Shown here in pieces: positions 25,386 through 34,105 of a stretch of 64,000 nucleotides of DNA. The DNA lies in assembly GCF_014650455.1 (NCBI RefSeq), contig NZ_BMUZ01000001.1, positions 434,001-498,000 of the forward strand, given 5' to 3'. This DNA is from Streptomyces xanthochromogenes. GTDB lineage: Bacteria; Actinomycetota; Actinomycetes; Streptomycetales; Streptomycetaceae. The notes under the pieces were generated by a model that saw only the letters and a list, made by a program, of their open reading frames with translations, had not been told where the DNA came from and did no database searches. A program made the translations under genes and the position numbers. Each line of letters opens with the position of its first letter. The first letter of the stretch is position 1.

Positions 25386-26612
25386 TTACGCGCGGTTGCC
25401 ATCGAGGAGCGCGGCGGCGGTGAAGAGTTCGACTCCGACCTTGATGGCGGCCTCGTCCGCATCGAAATCACCCCGATGGAGGTCAAGCCGGGCATTCGAG
25501 CCCGGTGTACGGACCCCGAGGCGAGCCATCGCCCCAGGCACGTGCTCCAGGTACCACGAAAAGTCCTCGCCACCCAGTGACTGCTCCGTGTCCTCGACCG
25601 CGTGCGCCCCGCGGCGGGCCGTCATGGCCTCCGCGAGCAGCTCCGTGACGATCGGATCGTTGACGACCGGGGGCACTCCGCGGACGTAGTTGATCTCCGA
25701 TTTGGCCCCGTGCAGGGTGGCCACCTCGTCGATCGCGGCGTGCACCAGGTCGGGCGCGTCGCGCCAGGCCGCCAGCTCCAGGCAGCGCACGGTTCCGGCC
25801 AGCTCGGCGTGCATCGGGATGACGTTGCAGGCGTGGCCCGCCTCGATGCGGCCCCAGGTGAGCGCGAGCCCCGCGCGGGCGTCGATGCGGCGGGCGAGCA
25901 GCGCGGGCACGTCGGCGGCGACCCGGGCGACGGCGGTCACCAGGTCGGTCGTCAGGTGCGGCCGGGCGGTGTGGCCGCCGGGCCCGTCGAGGGAGACCTC
26001 AAGGCGGTCGCAGGCGGAGGTGATGGCGCCGTGCCGCAGGCCGATGCGCCCGGCGTCCACGCGGGGGTCGCAGTGCACCGCGATGATCCGGCCCACGCCG
26101 TCCAGGCAGCCGGCCGCGATGGCGTCGGCCGCGCCGCCGGGCAGCACCTCCTCGGCGGGCTGGAAGAGCAGCCGCACGGGGGCGGGCAGCAGGCCCTCGC
26201 GGTGCAGCTTCGCGAGGACCAGGCCCGCGCCGAGGACGGTGGTGGTGTGCACGTCGTGCCCGCAGGCGTGGGCGCGGTCGGGCACGGTGGACCGGTAGGA
26301 CACGCCCGCCTTGGCGTCGGGAATGGGCAGCGCGTCGATGTCCGCGCGCAGGGCCAGGGCGGGGCGCTCGTGGTCCCAGGTCCCGATGTCGCAGATGAGG
26401 CCGGTGCCGGAGGGGAGCACGCGTGGTTCGAGGCCGGCGGCTTCGAGGCGGCCCTTGATCGCGGCGGTGGTCCGGAACTCCTGGTTTCCGAGCTCGGGAT
26501 GCATGTGCAAGTCCCGCCGGAAGGCGACGAGTTCGGCGAACAGCGCCTCGCTCAGCTCGCCGGGCAGCGGTGCTTCGCCGGGCAGATCGGCTTCGGACGA
26601 CTCACGGGACAT
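25386..26612 (-). CDS. M20-family amidohydrolase
   Basis: A metallopeptidase-family amidohydrolase of about 408 residues, in the family of hippurate hydrolases and N-acyl-amino-acid or indole-acetyl-amino-acid amidohydrolases. Motifs: FRRDLHMHPELGNQEF, metal ligands in HACGHDVHTTT, QPAEE, GPGGHTARP (dimerisation/active-site His) and the C-terminal LGGEDFSWYLE. Cytoplasmic, no signal. Start uncertain: ATG at 26612, or the in-frame GTG at 26624; neither has a good Shine-Dalgarno sequence. It lies between the nucleoside and nonulosonate regions without an obvious link to either. Confidence 0.88.
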   Translation of the reverse strand: MSRESSEADLPGEAPLPGELSEALFAELVAFRRDLHMHPELGNQEFRTTAAIKGRLEAAGLEPRVLPSGTGLICDIGTWDHERPALALRADIDALPIPDAKAGVSYRSTVPDRAHACGHDVHTTTVLGAGLVLAKLHREGLLPAPVRLLFQPAEEVLPGGAADAIAAGCLDGVGRIIAVHCDPRVDAGRIGLRHGAITSACDRLEVSLDGPGGHTARPHLTTDLVTAVARVAADVPALLARRIDARAGLALTWGRIEAGHACNVIPMHAELAGTVRCLELAAWRDAPDLVHAAIDEVATLHGAKSEINYVRGVPPVVNDPIVTELLAEAMTARRGAHAVEDTEQSLGGEDFSWYLEHVPGAMARLGVRTPGSNARLDLHRGDFDADEAAIKVGVELFTAAALLDGNRA

Positions 26613-26837
26613 CAACTGGTTCACTCGTTGAGGGTAGGCCTCTTGAAGGGTCAACTCACGCGCGATCAACAAAAGTTCAGCCGCATAGGGGAAAGAAAGC
26701 TGGTCGCACGGCGCATGCCGTTCGTGACAACTGGGTAAACTATTTCATCCTTCCGCCCGATGACCGGGCCCGGGCGTTCCCCCCAGAGTAGGAGCGGCCG
26801 CACTCGCCGGGGTGGGACGACACCCCGCCGGGCAAGG

Positions 26838-27929
26838 CTAGGCAGCCACTCTGGCCAGGCCGTGGGCCCGGCGGGCCGCCCCCGTCACCCCGTCGAGGAA
26901 TCCCTGGGCGCGCGGGGATGCCTTGTCGGTGAGCCACCGCGGGTCTATGTCGCAGACCACGACCCGCACCCCGGTGCCCGCGAGCGCGAGCGGCAGGGTG
27001 TGCACGACGGTGGAGGGGAAGCTGAGGATCGTGCGGCCCACCGGGCCCCGGCGGGCGATGAGTTCGAGCGGCAGGTCGGGGCGTACGACTTCGAGACCGG
27101 TACGGGCGTGCAGCGTGTGCAGCTTCTCGGCGGACTCCCGGCGGTGCGCGAAATAGCGGGTCACCCCGTGCGTACGGGCCAGCTGCCCGACCGCGGCGAG
27201 GTAGCTCTCCGGGTCGACGACCCCGGTCTCCACCAGTGAAGTCCCCACCAGATCGGCGCCCTTGGTCAGGCGCGGCGGCCCGAAGCCGGCGCGCGTCCAG
27301 CCGAAGGTGTTGGCGGTGACGGTGACGCCCTCGGGCGCCTCGACGGGCATCGCGCTGAACACCTCGACGCTGCGACGCCTCGACGGGGTGAGCCGGCGGC
27401 GGGCCGCCGCGGAGACCGGCGCGAACGCGAGGTCACGGACGCCGGCCCGGCTGCCCCGCCGGTGCCAGCGCACCAGGCGTTCGCCGCGGGCGAGTTGGGA
27501 GACGAACTCCATGGTGGCCGTCCCGTCGTCGACGACCACCAGGTCGCGGGCGCGGGAGACGGTGAGAAGCAGCTGGACGTAGCGCGAGAACGGGTCGCCC
27601 ATGACGATCCGGTCGGCCCGCCGCAGCATCGGAGTGAGCCCGCCGATGGTGTGCAGCGGCGCCGTGAGGCCGCCCCGGGCCTCCTCCCAGCGCACCTTCG
27701 TGCCGGCGTCCCTGGCGAGCTCGGCCATCCGGCGCAGCTGGCCGCGCGACATGGGGTCGGTCGGCGAGAGCACCACGACGGTCAGGCCCGAAAGGTCCGG
27801 CGCCTCGGGACGCTGCTGCGCTGGTACGCCGTCGAGCAGCGGGCCCGGCGAATGGGCCCACTCCAGGACGTTGAGCAGCTGGACCGGGCTCTCCACGAAG
27901 GCGAGCGTGGCGGAGGTGTCCCGAGGCAC
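26838..27929 (-). CDS. Polysialyltransferase-like glycosyltransferase
   Basis: A 363-residue protein resembling the alpha-2,8-polysialyltransferase (POLYST) family. It has an N-terminal TLAFVESPVQLLN start, the VVDDGTAT segment (D-D-G motif), GTSLVETGVVDPESYL, the RYFAHRRES basic motif and a FPSTVVHTLPLAL S-T-type motif near the C-terminus. No membrane helix is visible. The GTG start at 27929 follows GAGGGGGCGG and lies 15 bp after the NeuB-type synthase gene. It probably adds the activated nonulosonate to a wall polymer; acceptor and linkage are unknown. Confidence 0.75.
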   Translation of the reverse strand: MPRDTSATLAFVESPVQLLNVLEWAHSPGPLLDGVPAQQRPEAPDLSGLTVVVLSPTDPMSRGQLRRMAELARDAGTKVRWEEARGGLTAPLHTIGGLTPMLRRADRIVMGDPFSRYVQLLLTVSRARDLVVVDDGTATMEFVSQLARGERLVRWHRRGSRAGVRDLAFAPVSAAARRRLTPSRRRSVEVFSAMPVEAPEGVTVTANTFGWTRAGFGPPRLTKGADLVGTSLVETGVVDPESYLAAVGQLARTHGVTRYFAHRRESAEKLHTLHARTGLEVVRPDLPLELIARRGPVGRTILSFPSTVVHTLPLALAGTGVRVVVCDIDPRWLTDKASPRAQGFLDGVTGAARRAHGLARVAA

Positions 27930-27944
27930 GGCGGGCCCGCCCCC

Positions 27945-28889
27945 TCAGACCGCGGCCGGAGCGCGGTCCCCGGCGCTCTCGGCGTCGGCGGCTTCGGTCT
28001 GGGCCACTACGCCGGCGACGCGGCGCAGCTTCTTCATCGGGGCGAGCTCGGAGTCGTAGACCTTCTTGACGCCGTCGCCGAGCGCCGCCTCGATGGTGCG
28101 GATGTCACGGACCAGGCGGGTCAGGCCACCGGGCTCGACGGAGGCGGCCTGGTCGGAGCCCCACATCGCGCGGTCCAGGGTGATGTGGCGCTCGACGAAC
28201 GCGGCACCGAGCGCGACCGCGGCGAGCGTGGTCTGCAGGCCGGTCTCGTGGCCGCTGTAGCCGATCGGCACGTTGGGGTACTCGGCCATCAGGCTGTTGA
28301 TCACGCGCAGGTTGAGCTCCTCGGCCTTGGCCGGGTAGGTCGAAGTGGCGTGACACAGAAGGATGTTGTCGCTGCCGAGCACCTCGACCGCGTGCCGGAT
28401 CTGCTTCGGCGTCGACATGCCGGTGGAGAGGATGACGGTGCGGCCGGTGGCGCGCAGCGCGCGGAGCAGCTCGTCGTCGGTGAGCGAGGCGGAGGCCACC
28501 TTGTGGGCCGGCACGTCGAACTTCTCCAGGAACGCGACGGCCTCGGTGTCCCACGGCGATGCGAACCAGTCGATGCCGCGCTCCTTGCAGTGCGCGTCGA
28601 TGGTGCGGTACTCGTCCTCGCCGAACTCCACCCGGTGGCGGTAGTCGATGTACGTCATCCGGCCCCACGGGGTGTCCCGCTCGATGTCCCACTGGTCGCG
28701 CGGGGTGCAGATCTCCGGGGTGCGCTTCTGGAACTTGACCGCGTCGCAGCCGGCGTCGGCGGCCGCGTCGATCAGGGCGATCGCGTTGTCGAGGTCGCCG
28801 TTGTGGTTGATGCCGATCTCGCCGGTGACGTACACGGGGTGTCCCGGGCCTGCGGTGCGGCTGCCGAGGGTGCGCAGACGGTTGCTCAT
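27945..28889 (-). CDS. NeuB-type nonulosonic acid synthase lacking the SAF domain
   Basis: A 314-residue TIM-barrel synthase condensing phosphoenolpyruvate with a hexose-type acceptor. Motifs: GEIGINHNGDLDNAIALID, DAVKFQKR, STGMST, HATSTYPA, IGYSGHETGLQ, FVERHITLDR. Canonical NeuB proteins (about 345 residues) carry a C-terminal antifreeze-like SAF domain; here the chain ends soon after the barrel. With the adjacent NeuA-HAD fusion this favours a 9-phosphate-type pathway such as Kdn-9-phosphate synthesis from mannose-6-phosphate, an inference. AAGGAA lies upstream of the ATG. Confidence 0.85.
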   Translation of the reverse strand: MSNRLRTLGSRTAGPGHPVYVTGEIGINHNGDLDNAIALIDAAADAGCDAVKFQKRTPEICTPRDQWDIERDTPWGRMTYIDYRHRVEFGEDEYRTIDAHCKERGIDWFASPWDTEAVAFLEKFDVPAHKVASASLTDDELLRALRATGRTVILSTGMSTPKQIRHAVEVLGSDNILLCHATSTYPAKAEELNLRVINSLMAEYPNVPIGYSGHETGLQTTLAAVALGAAFVERHITLDRAMWGSDQAASVEPGGLTRLVRDIRTIEAALGDGVKKVYDSELAPMKKLRRVAGVVAQTEAADAESAGDRAPAAV

Positions 28890-28932
28890 GAGGGTGTTTC
28901 CTTACATCGGACGGAGAGGCCTGGCGGGGAGG

Positions 28933-30162
28933 TCAGGCAGGGGTGTGCTGGGTCTGGGGGGCGTGCCGGGGAGGCGGGGTGTGGGTGAGTTCGGGTCCGA
29001 GGAGCCAGGCGGCGATCTCGCGGATCGCTCCTTCACCGCCAGGGGTGCGGGTGACGGCACGCGCCGCGGCGCGCACCGAGTCGTGGGCGCTGCCGACGGC
29101 CACCGGCCAGCCGGCGAGCGCGAAGCAGGGCAGGTCGTTGACGTCGTTGCCGGCGTAGAGCACCCGCTGGGGGTCGACGCCCTCGTCCTCGCACCACTGC
29201 TTGAGCGCGACGTCCTTGCGGTCGATGCCGTGCAGGACCGGGATCTTGAGCTTGCGGGCGCGGGCGGCGACGACGGGGTTCTGCTCGGTGGACAGGACGA
29301 GCAGCTTCAGACCGGCCCGGCGCAGGGCGGCGATGCCGAGCCCGTCGCCGCGGTGCACGGCGACGAGTTCGCGGCCCTCGGAGTCGATGAGGACCTTGTC
29401 GTCGGTCTGGGTGCCGTCGAAGTCGAGGACGACCGCGTCGACGTCGTCCCTGGTCGGGGTGGGCAGCCGGTCGAGTACGGGGGCGAGTGCGCGGGCCCGT
29501 TGCAGGTCGTGCGGCTCGTCGATCTCCAGGACCCGGGCCGGGTCGGTCCGCACGAGCGCGGTGCGGCCGAAGAAGCGGTGCCGGTGGGTACGGAAGCCCT
29601 CGGCGTCCATGGCGTACGCGGCGCCGGTCTCCAGGAAGTCCTGCGGACGGTCCTGGCGGCGCGGCCGGAACGACTTGTCGTGGCCCATGCCCTGGCCGCC
29701 GCCGAGTTCGTCCTCGCGCCACAGGAAGCCGTGGAAGGGGGCGACGGTGACGGCCGTCTCGGCGCCGTCCTCCAGGACCGCCGCGGCCACGCCCTCGACG
29801 TCCTCGCGGGTCAGGAACGGGCTGGTGCACTGCACGAGCAGCACCACCCGGGCATCCGGGTGCGCGTCCAGGGCGTGCAGGACGGCGGCCTCGCTGGTGG
29901 CGGTGTCGCCCGAGATGCCGGCCGGGCGGACGACGACGTCGGCGCCGGCCGAGCGGGCGGCGGCCGCGATCGCCGGGTCGTCGGTGGAGACGACGACGTC
30001 GGTGACGAGCCGGGCGCCGCGGCAGGCGAGCACCGCCCGCACCACGAGCGGCACCCCGGCGACGGAGGCGAGGTTCTTGGCGGGCACGCCCTTGGAGCCG
30101 CCCCGGGCGGGGATGACGGCGAGGACCTTGGGGGGTGTGCTCGGTGCGGCGGTCGGGGGCAT
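28933..30162 (-). CDS. CMP-nonulosonate cytidylyltransferase fused to HAD phosphatase
   Basis: A 409-residue two-domain protein. Residues about 12-235 are a NeuA-type cytidylyltransferase (VIPARGGSKGVPAKNL, VLLVQCTSPF, ETGAAYAM). Residues about 245-390 are a KdsC-like HAD phosphatase (DFDGTQTDD nucleophile motif, LSTEQ, RKDVALKQW lysine, GNDVNDLP). The fusion would dephosphorylate the 9-phosphate intermediate and then activate the free sugar as its CMP derivative. The ATG overlaps the stop of the upstream gene by one base (TGATG). The C-terminus is a His/Pro/Thr-rich tail. Confidence 0.88.
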   Translation of the reverse strand: MPPTAAPSTPPKVLAVIPARGGSKGVPAKNLASVAGVPLVVRAVLACRGARLVTDVVVSTDDPAIAAAARSAGADVVVRPAGISGDTATSEAAVLHALDAHPDARVVLLVQCTSPFLTREDVEGVAAAVLEDGAETAVTVAPFHGFLWREDELGGGQGMGHDKSFRPRRQDRPQDFLETGAAYAMDAEGFRTHRHRFFGRTALVRTDPARVLEIDEPHDLQRARALAPVLDRLPTPTRDDVDAVVLDFDGTQTDDKVLIDSEGRELVAVHRGDGLGIAALRRAGLKLLVLSTEQNPVVAARARKLKIPVLHGIDRKDVALKQWCEDEGVDPQRVLYAGNDVNDLPCFALAGWPVAVGSAHDSVRAAARAVTRTPGGEGAIREIAAWLLGPELTHTPPPRHAPQTQHTPA

Positions 30163-31547
30163 CACAGTTCTCCCATCCGGCGGATGACGGGCGCGACCCG
30201 CTGAACGCCGTGGCGGTAGGCGCCGCGCGCCGCGTCGCGCACGGCGTCCCTGATCACCCGGCGCAGCCCGGTCCGCTCGGCGGCGGGGGCCGCGCCCGGC
30301 AGCGGGGTGCCGTCGGGGGCGAGGTGGTGGCGGGCGAGGATGCCCGGGAGGTAGCCGGGCGCGGTGGCCGCGGTGTAGTAGGGGGCGATCGGCGGCAGGC
30401 TCCGCTCCGCCAGCAACTCCCCCAACCGGGAACGCACTTGATCGAAGGCACGGTGGTACGCGTCGCCCGGCGCGACCCCCTGGGCGGCGAGCCACTCGGG
30501 GGCGGGCACGGGCCGGTACCCCGCGTCCAGCCGGTCCCAGGAGGCCAGGCAGCCGGAGCCGAGGAAGTGGTGGTTGCCGAGGGTCTCGCGCACGCCGAGG
30601 TCGGTGAGGACGGCCGTCGGCACCGAGCGGTGCAGGGACTCCAGGGCGGCGGTCGAGGAGACCGTCACCAGGAGGTCGGCGCGGTCCAGGACCTCGCCCA
30701 TGTTCCCGTACGCCAGCGAGAAGTTGGGCGGCAGGTCGATGCCCTTGGCGAGCTTCTGGAAGGGGTGTTCCTCGATGTGCGTGGTGTGCTCGCCCGGCTT
30801 GGAGCGGAGCTTGAGGACCACCTCGCGCTCCGGGTGCAGCCGGGCGTGCCCGACCAGGCGGTCGAGCAGGTACCGCCGGTCGGCGCGGCTCTCCGGTACG
30901 GAGGGCTGGGCGGCGAAGACGACCGTGTCGCGGCCGGGCTCCGCCGTGTAGGCGGAGCCGCCGAGGAAGGGCAGCGCGGCCTCGGTGACGGCGGAGGCGT
31001 CCGCGCCCACGCCCTCGTACACCGCGCGGAACCGCCCGGCGTCGTGGCGGGAGTTGGCGAGGACGATGTCGGCGCCGTGCCGGAGCAGCAGGCCGTCGGC
31101 GAGCTTCTCGTAGACGACGCCCACATAGCCGGTGACGATCACCGGGCGGCAGGGACGGCCCCGCAGCCGGGCGGCGAGCCCGTGCAGCGCGGCCTGGGCG
31201 GCGCCGCCGACGAGGGCGAGCACGATGACGTCGTACGCGGGGCCGGACGGGCCCGGGGCGGCGCCGTGCGGCCCCGACTCGGCTACCGCGTCCAGGAACT
31301 GAGCCATCGTCACTTCTCGCAGGGCGTCCGCCGCCACCCCCACCTCGGCCAGCTGGCGAGGGGTGGGGGTGGCGCGGCCCCGGAGCAGGAAGCCGTCGAG
31401 TTCGGGGGCGCTGGGCGCGGTTGCGGCGGAGTCGGTCCCGGGCGCCTGTTCGGCGAGGCGGCGCGCGGTGAGCGCACCCCATTTCCACCGGGTGTCCGAA
31501 TCCGCGAGAACCGCGATCCGCAGCCTTGAATCGGTACGTGATGGCAC
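30162..31547 (-). CDS. Putative glycosyltransferase (DUF6716-like) of nonulosonate cluster
   Basis: About 461 residues. The N-terminal half has a Rossmann-like start (LRIAVLADSDTRWKWGALTARRL) and a central YDVIVLALVGGAAQAALHGL. The C-terminal half has LKLRSKPGEHTTH and LLVTVSSTAALESLHRSVPTAVLTDLG, which looks like the donor-binding half of a GT-B fold. The C-terminal ~40 residues are strongly basic and may contact membrane or polymer. GTG at 31547 is the preferred start; a TTG at 31586 would add 13 residues. First gene of the four-gene minus-strand operon, divergent from the GT2 gene. Confidence 0.7.
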   Translation of the reverse strand: MPSRTDSRLRIAVLADSDTRWKWGALTARRLAEQAPGTDSAATAPSAPELDGFLLRGRATPTPRQLAEVGVAADALREVTMAQFLDAVAESGPHGAAPGPSGPAYDVIVLALVGGAAQAALHGLAARLRGRPCRPVIVTGYVGVVYEKLADGLLLRHGADIVLANSRHDAGRFRAVYEGVGADASAVTEAALPFLGGSAYTAEPGRDTVVFAAQPSVPESRADRRYLLDRLVGHARLHPEREVVLKLRSKPGEHTTHIEEHPFQKLAKGIDLPPNFSLAYGNMGEVLDRADLLVTVSSTAALESLHRSVPTAVLTDLGVRETLGNHHFLGSGCLASWDRLDAGYRPVPAPEWLAAQGVAPGDAYHRAFDQVRSRLGELLAERSLPPIAPYYTAATAPGYLPGILARHHLAPDGTPLPGAAPAAERTGLRRVIRDAVRDAARGAYRHGVQRVAPVIRRMGEL

Positions 31548-31722
31548 GCCGTAGAAACTAGGAAGCCCCGCGTATTCGCGGCCCAACTCGACTGCAACAA
31601 AGGGTTAACAGCGCGACTACGCAAGAAGTGCCGGGGGGCCGGGCGGGCCGGTTAACAGTCCCGCCATTCTTCGTTCACCCATCATCTCCGTGCCGGACAG
31701 GACGAATGACGGGACGGCGCCC

Positions 31723-31728
31723 TAGCGT
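31723..31728 (+). promoter_or_regulatory. -10 element for a leaderless GT2 transcript
   Basis: TAGCGT is followed by seven bases and the GTG start at 31736, with no Shine-Dalgarno sequence between. The 189-bp divergent gap also holds two copies of GGTTAACAG (31603-31611 and 31650-31658), of unknown role. Confidence 0.45.
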
Positions 31729-31735
31729 CACGGCC

Positions 31736-32719
31736 GTGGTCAAGCTCTCCGTCATCGTGCCGTTCTACAACGTGCGCGCCTACGCACCCGACACCCTGCG
31801 AAGTCTGCGCGCGAACGCCCGCGACGACTTCGAGTTCCTGCTCGTCGACGACTGCTCGTCGGACGGCACGATCGAGCTGCTCGAACGCGCCGAGCGCGAG
31901 CTGCCGGGGGCGGTGCTGCTCAGACACGAACGCAACGGCGGCCTGGCCACGGCCCGCAACACCGGGCTCGACGCGGCCCGCGGCGAATATCTGACGTACC
32001 TGGACGGCGACGACTGGCTCGCCCCCGGCTACTTCGCCCAACTCCTCTCCTGCATAGAGGAGTTGGGATGCGACTTCGTGCGCACCGACCATGTCCAGGT
32101 GACCGGCCAGGAGCGTACGGTGCACCGGGTGCCGCACGGCCGGCGCGGTGAGGTGATGTCGCCGCGCGACGCGATCCTGCCCGCCACCCGCTCCACCTCG
32201 GTGGACTACGCGTTCGCCTGGGCCGGGATGTACCACCGCAGGCTGGCCGACCGCGGGCTCCTGCACTTCACCGACGGGCTGCGCACGGCCGAGGACCGGC
32301 CGTGGATCTGGCGGCTGCACCGCGAGGCGGAGTCGTTCGCGGTGACGGGGCAGCTCGGCGTGTTCTACCGGCGCGGGGTCGCCTCCTCGCTGACGCAGAT
32401 CGGCGATGTGCGACAACTCGATTTCATTCGCGCATTCGATCAAGTAATAGCGGAGACGGCCAAGGACCCGAATGCGGACGAATTGCTCCCTAAAGCCGTA
32501 CGGACGTACTGCGCGATCATTTCCCACCATATGAGCAGCATCGAAAGGTTCGAACCGGCCGTGGCCAGAAAACTCAGGGCCCTGAGCGCGGGCGCGCTGA
32601 AACGGCTGCCGCAGGACCACCTCAAGGACGCGCTGAACTCAATGGATTCACGTCGCGCCGCCCGGCTGCGCCGGCTGCGCCACCGCCCGGCCGGGTCCTC
32701 GACGGGGGCTGCCGCCTGA
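31736..32719 (+). CDS. Family 2 glycosyltransferase
   Basis: A 327-residue GT-A enzyme: KLSVIVPFYNV, EFLLVDDCSSDGT, RNGGLATARNTGLDAARGEYLTYLDGDDW (DxD-type metal site) and EDRPWIWRLHREA. No membrane helix is seen, so it is likely cytoplasmic and acts on a lipid-linked acceptor. Start: GTG at 31736 in leaderless geometry; the ATG at 31706 (AGGA close by) is an alternative. Codons around 32400-32540 are unusually AT-rich for this genome (ATA, GTA, AAA). It overlaps the next gene by one base (TGATG), so the two are coupled. Confidence 0.88.
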   Translation: MVKLSVIVPFYNVRAYAPDTLRSLRANARDDFEFLLVDDCSSDGTIELLERAERELPGAVLLRHERNGGLATARNTGLDAARGEYLTYLDGDDWLAPGYFAQLLSCIEELGCDFVRTDHVQVTGQERTVHRVPHGRRGEVMSPRDAILPATRSTSVDYAFAWAGMYHRRLADRGLLHFTDGLRTAEDRPWIWRLHREAESFAVTGQLGVFYRRGVASSLTQIGDVRQLDFIRAFDQVIAETAKDPNADELLPKAVRTYCAIISHHMSSIERFEPAVARKLRALSAGALKRLPQDHLKDALNSMDSRRAARLRRLRHRPAGSSTGAAA

Positions 32720-34041
32720 TGCCTACTACGCAGATCTTCGCGGCGTCCACCCTGTACGGGGTGGCCACGCTCGCCGCCGCGCTCGACAGCGACTGCTTCC
32801 CGGCGGCCGACCGGCGACTGCTGCTCATCAGCAACAACGCGCCCGCGCCCGAGGTCTCGCCGGCCCTCGACACCATGCCCGGCTTCGACCGGCTGCGCGG
32901 CCGCTTCGACGGGGTGCTCTCCTGGAACGACACGATCGCCCCCTTCCACCCGGGTGGCTGGTCCCCGCGCCCGGACGACGTCCCGCTCTGGGAGCGGCAC
33001 TTGAGGCTGCTGTGGGGCCTCGGCGACGACCGGATCGAACTGGCCCTGGAGTCCATCCAGGTGAACCCGGCGCAGGCGGTCGCCCAGATCTTCCCGGACG
33101 CCCCGCTCACGGTGTACGCGGACGGCCTGATGACGTACGGCCCGACCCGCAACAAGCTGGACCCGCTGATCGGCTCGCGGGTGCGCCGGGTCCTCCATCT
33201 GGACCTGGTACCGGAGCTGCGCCCGCTGCTGCTCGGCGAGTTCGGCGTGCCGAGCGAGACGGTGCCGACGGCGGCCTTCGTGAAGACGGTGGGTGAACTC
33301 GCCTCGCTGGAGACCGAGTTGGGCCTGGGCGCGGACGACGGTGAGCCGTTGGTCCTCCTCCTCGGCCAGTACCTCTCCGCGCTCTCCATCCTCACCCCCG
33401 ACCAGGAGGAGGAGCTGCACCTGCGGATGCTGCGGGGCGCGGCGGCCCGGGGCCATCGCCGGATCGTGTTCAAGCCGCATCCTTCGGCGCCGCCCGCCTG
33501 GTCACAGGCGCTGGAGGCGGAAGCGGTCACGCTCGACGTCCAACTGACCGTGTTGGAGCGCCCGTTGATGGCGGAGGTGCTCTACGAGCGCCTGTCCCCC
33601 GCGCTCGTGGTGGGCTGCTTCTCGACGGCACTCCTGACGGCGTCGTCGTTCTACGGCATTCCGGTGGCCCGGGTCGGCACGGAACTCCTCCTGGACCGGC
33701 TCGCCCCGTATCAGAACAGCAACCGGGTCCCGGTGACGATCGCGGACGCGCTGCTCCCGCCCCTGGAGGGCGAGGCGCACCCGGACGTGGACCTGCCCGA
33801 ACTGCTGCGCACGGTGGGCTATGCGATGCAGCCGGAGCTGCGTCCGGATCTGCGGGGCGCGGCCGAACGCTATCTCGCGGCCTCCCTGGACGCCCACACC
33901 TGGCGGTACTTCAAGCGCCGCCGCCTGACCGCGCTCGCCCTGCCCGGCGCGGTCCCGTCCCAGCTGGGCTTCATCCCGCGCAACGCGACGGTGCGCCGGG
34001 TGGCGCGGCGGGTCCGACGGCTGACACCGCGGCGGGCCTAG
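32719..34041 (+). CDS. Second polysialyltransferase-like protein
   Basis: A 440-residue protein of the alpha-2,8-polysialyltransferase type: N-terminal TQIFAASTLYGVATLAAAL, VYADGLMTYGP (D/E-D/E-G-like), the HP motif RRIVFKPHPSAPP, and the CFSTALLTASSFYGIPVARVG S-T/S motif. In bacterial polysialyltransferases these motifs bind CMP-sialic acid. It differs strongly from the other family member at 26838-27929, suggesting two distinct linkages or steps. The C-terminus is very basic. Coupled to the GT2 gene by a one-base overlap. Confidence 0.78.
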   Translation: MPTTQIFAASTLYGVATLAAALDSDCFPAADRRLLLISNNAPAPEVSPALDTMPGFDRLRGRFDGVLSWNDTIAPFHPGGWSPRPDDVPLWERHLRLLWGLGDDRIELALESIQVNPAQAVAQIFPDAPLTVYADGLMTYGPTRNKLDPLIGSRVRRVLHLDLVPELRPLLLGEFGVPSETVPTAAFVKTVGELASLETELGLGADDGEPLVLLLGQYLSALSILTPDQEEELHLRMLRGAAARGHRRIVFKPHPSAPPAWSQALEAEAVTLDVQLTVLERPLMAEVLYERLSPALVVGCFSTALLTASSFYGIPVARVGTELLLDRLAPYQNSNRVPVTIADALLPPLEGEAHPDVDLPELLRTVGYAMQPELRPDLRGAAERYLAASLDAHTWRYFKRRRLTALALPGAVPSQLGFIPRNATVRRVARRVRRLTPRRA

Positions 34042-34105
34042 CGGCCGGGGGCCCCGGCCCGGGCCCCTACCCCGACACCAGGCCCCGGCCCCGGGAAGCC
34101 GCGGC

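Noticed and set aside
26808..26827. Hairpin after the polysialyltransferase-like gene
   Set aside because: Only 7 bp with GC-rich loops and no tail; too weak to call a terminator in DNA of this composition.
31673..31683. PHO-box-like GTTCACCCATC upstream of the GT2 gene
   Set aside because: Only one good repeat unit is visible; a functional PhoP site needs at least two 11-nt units.
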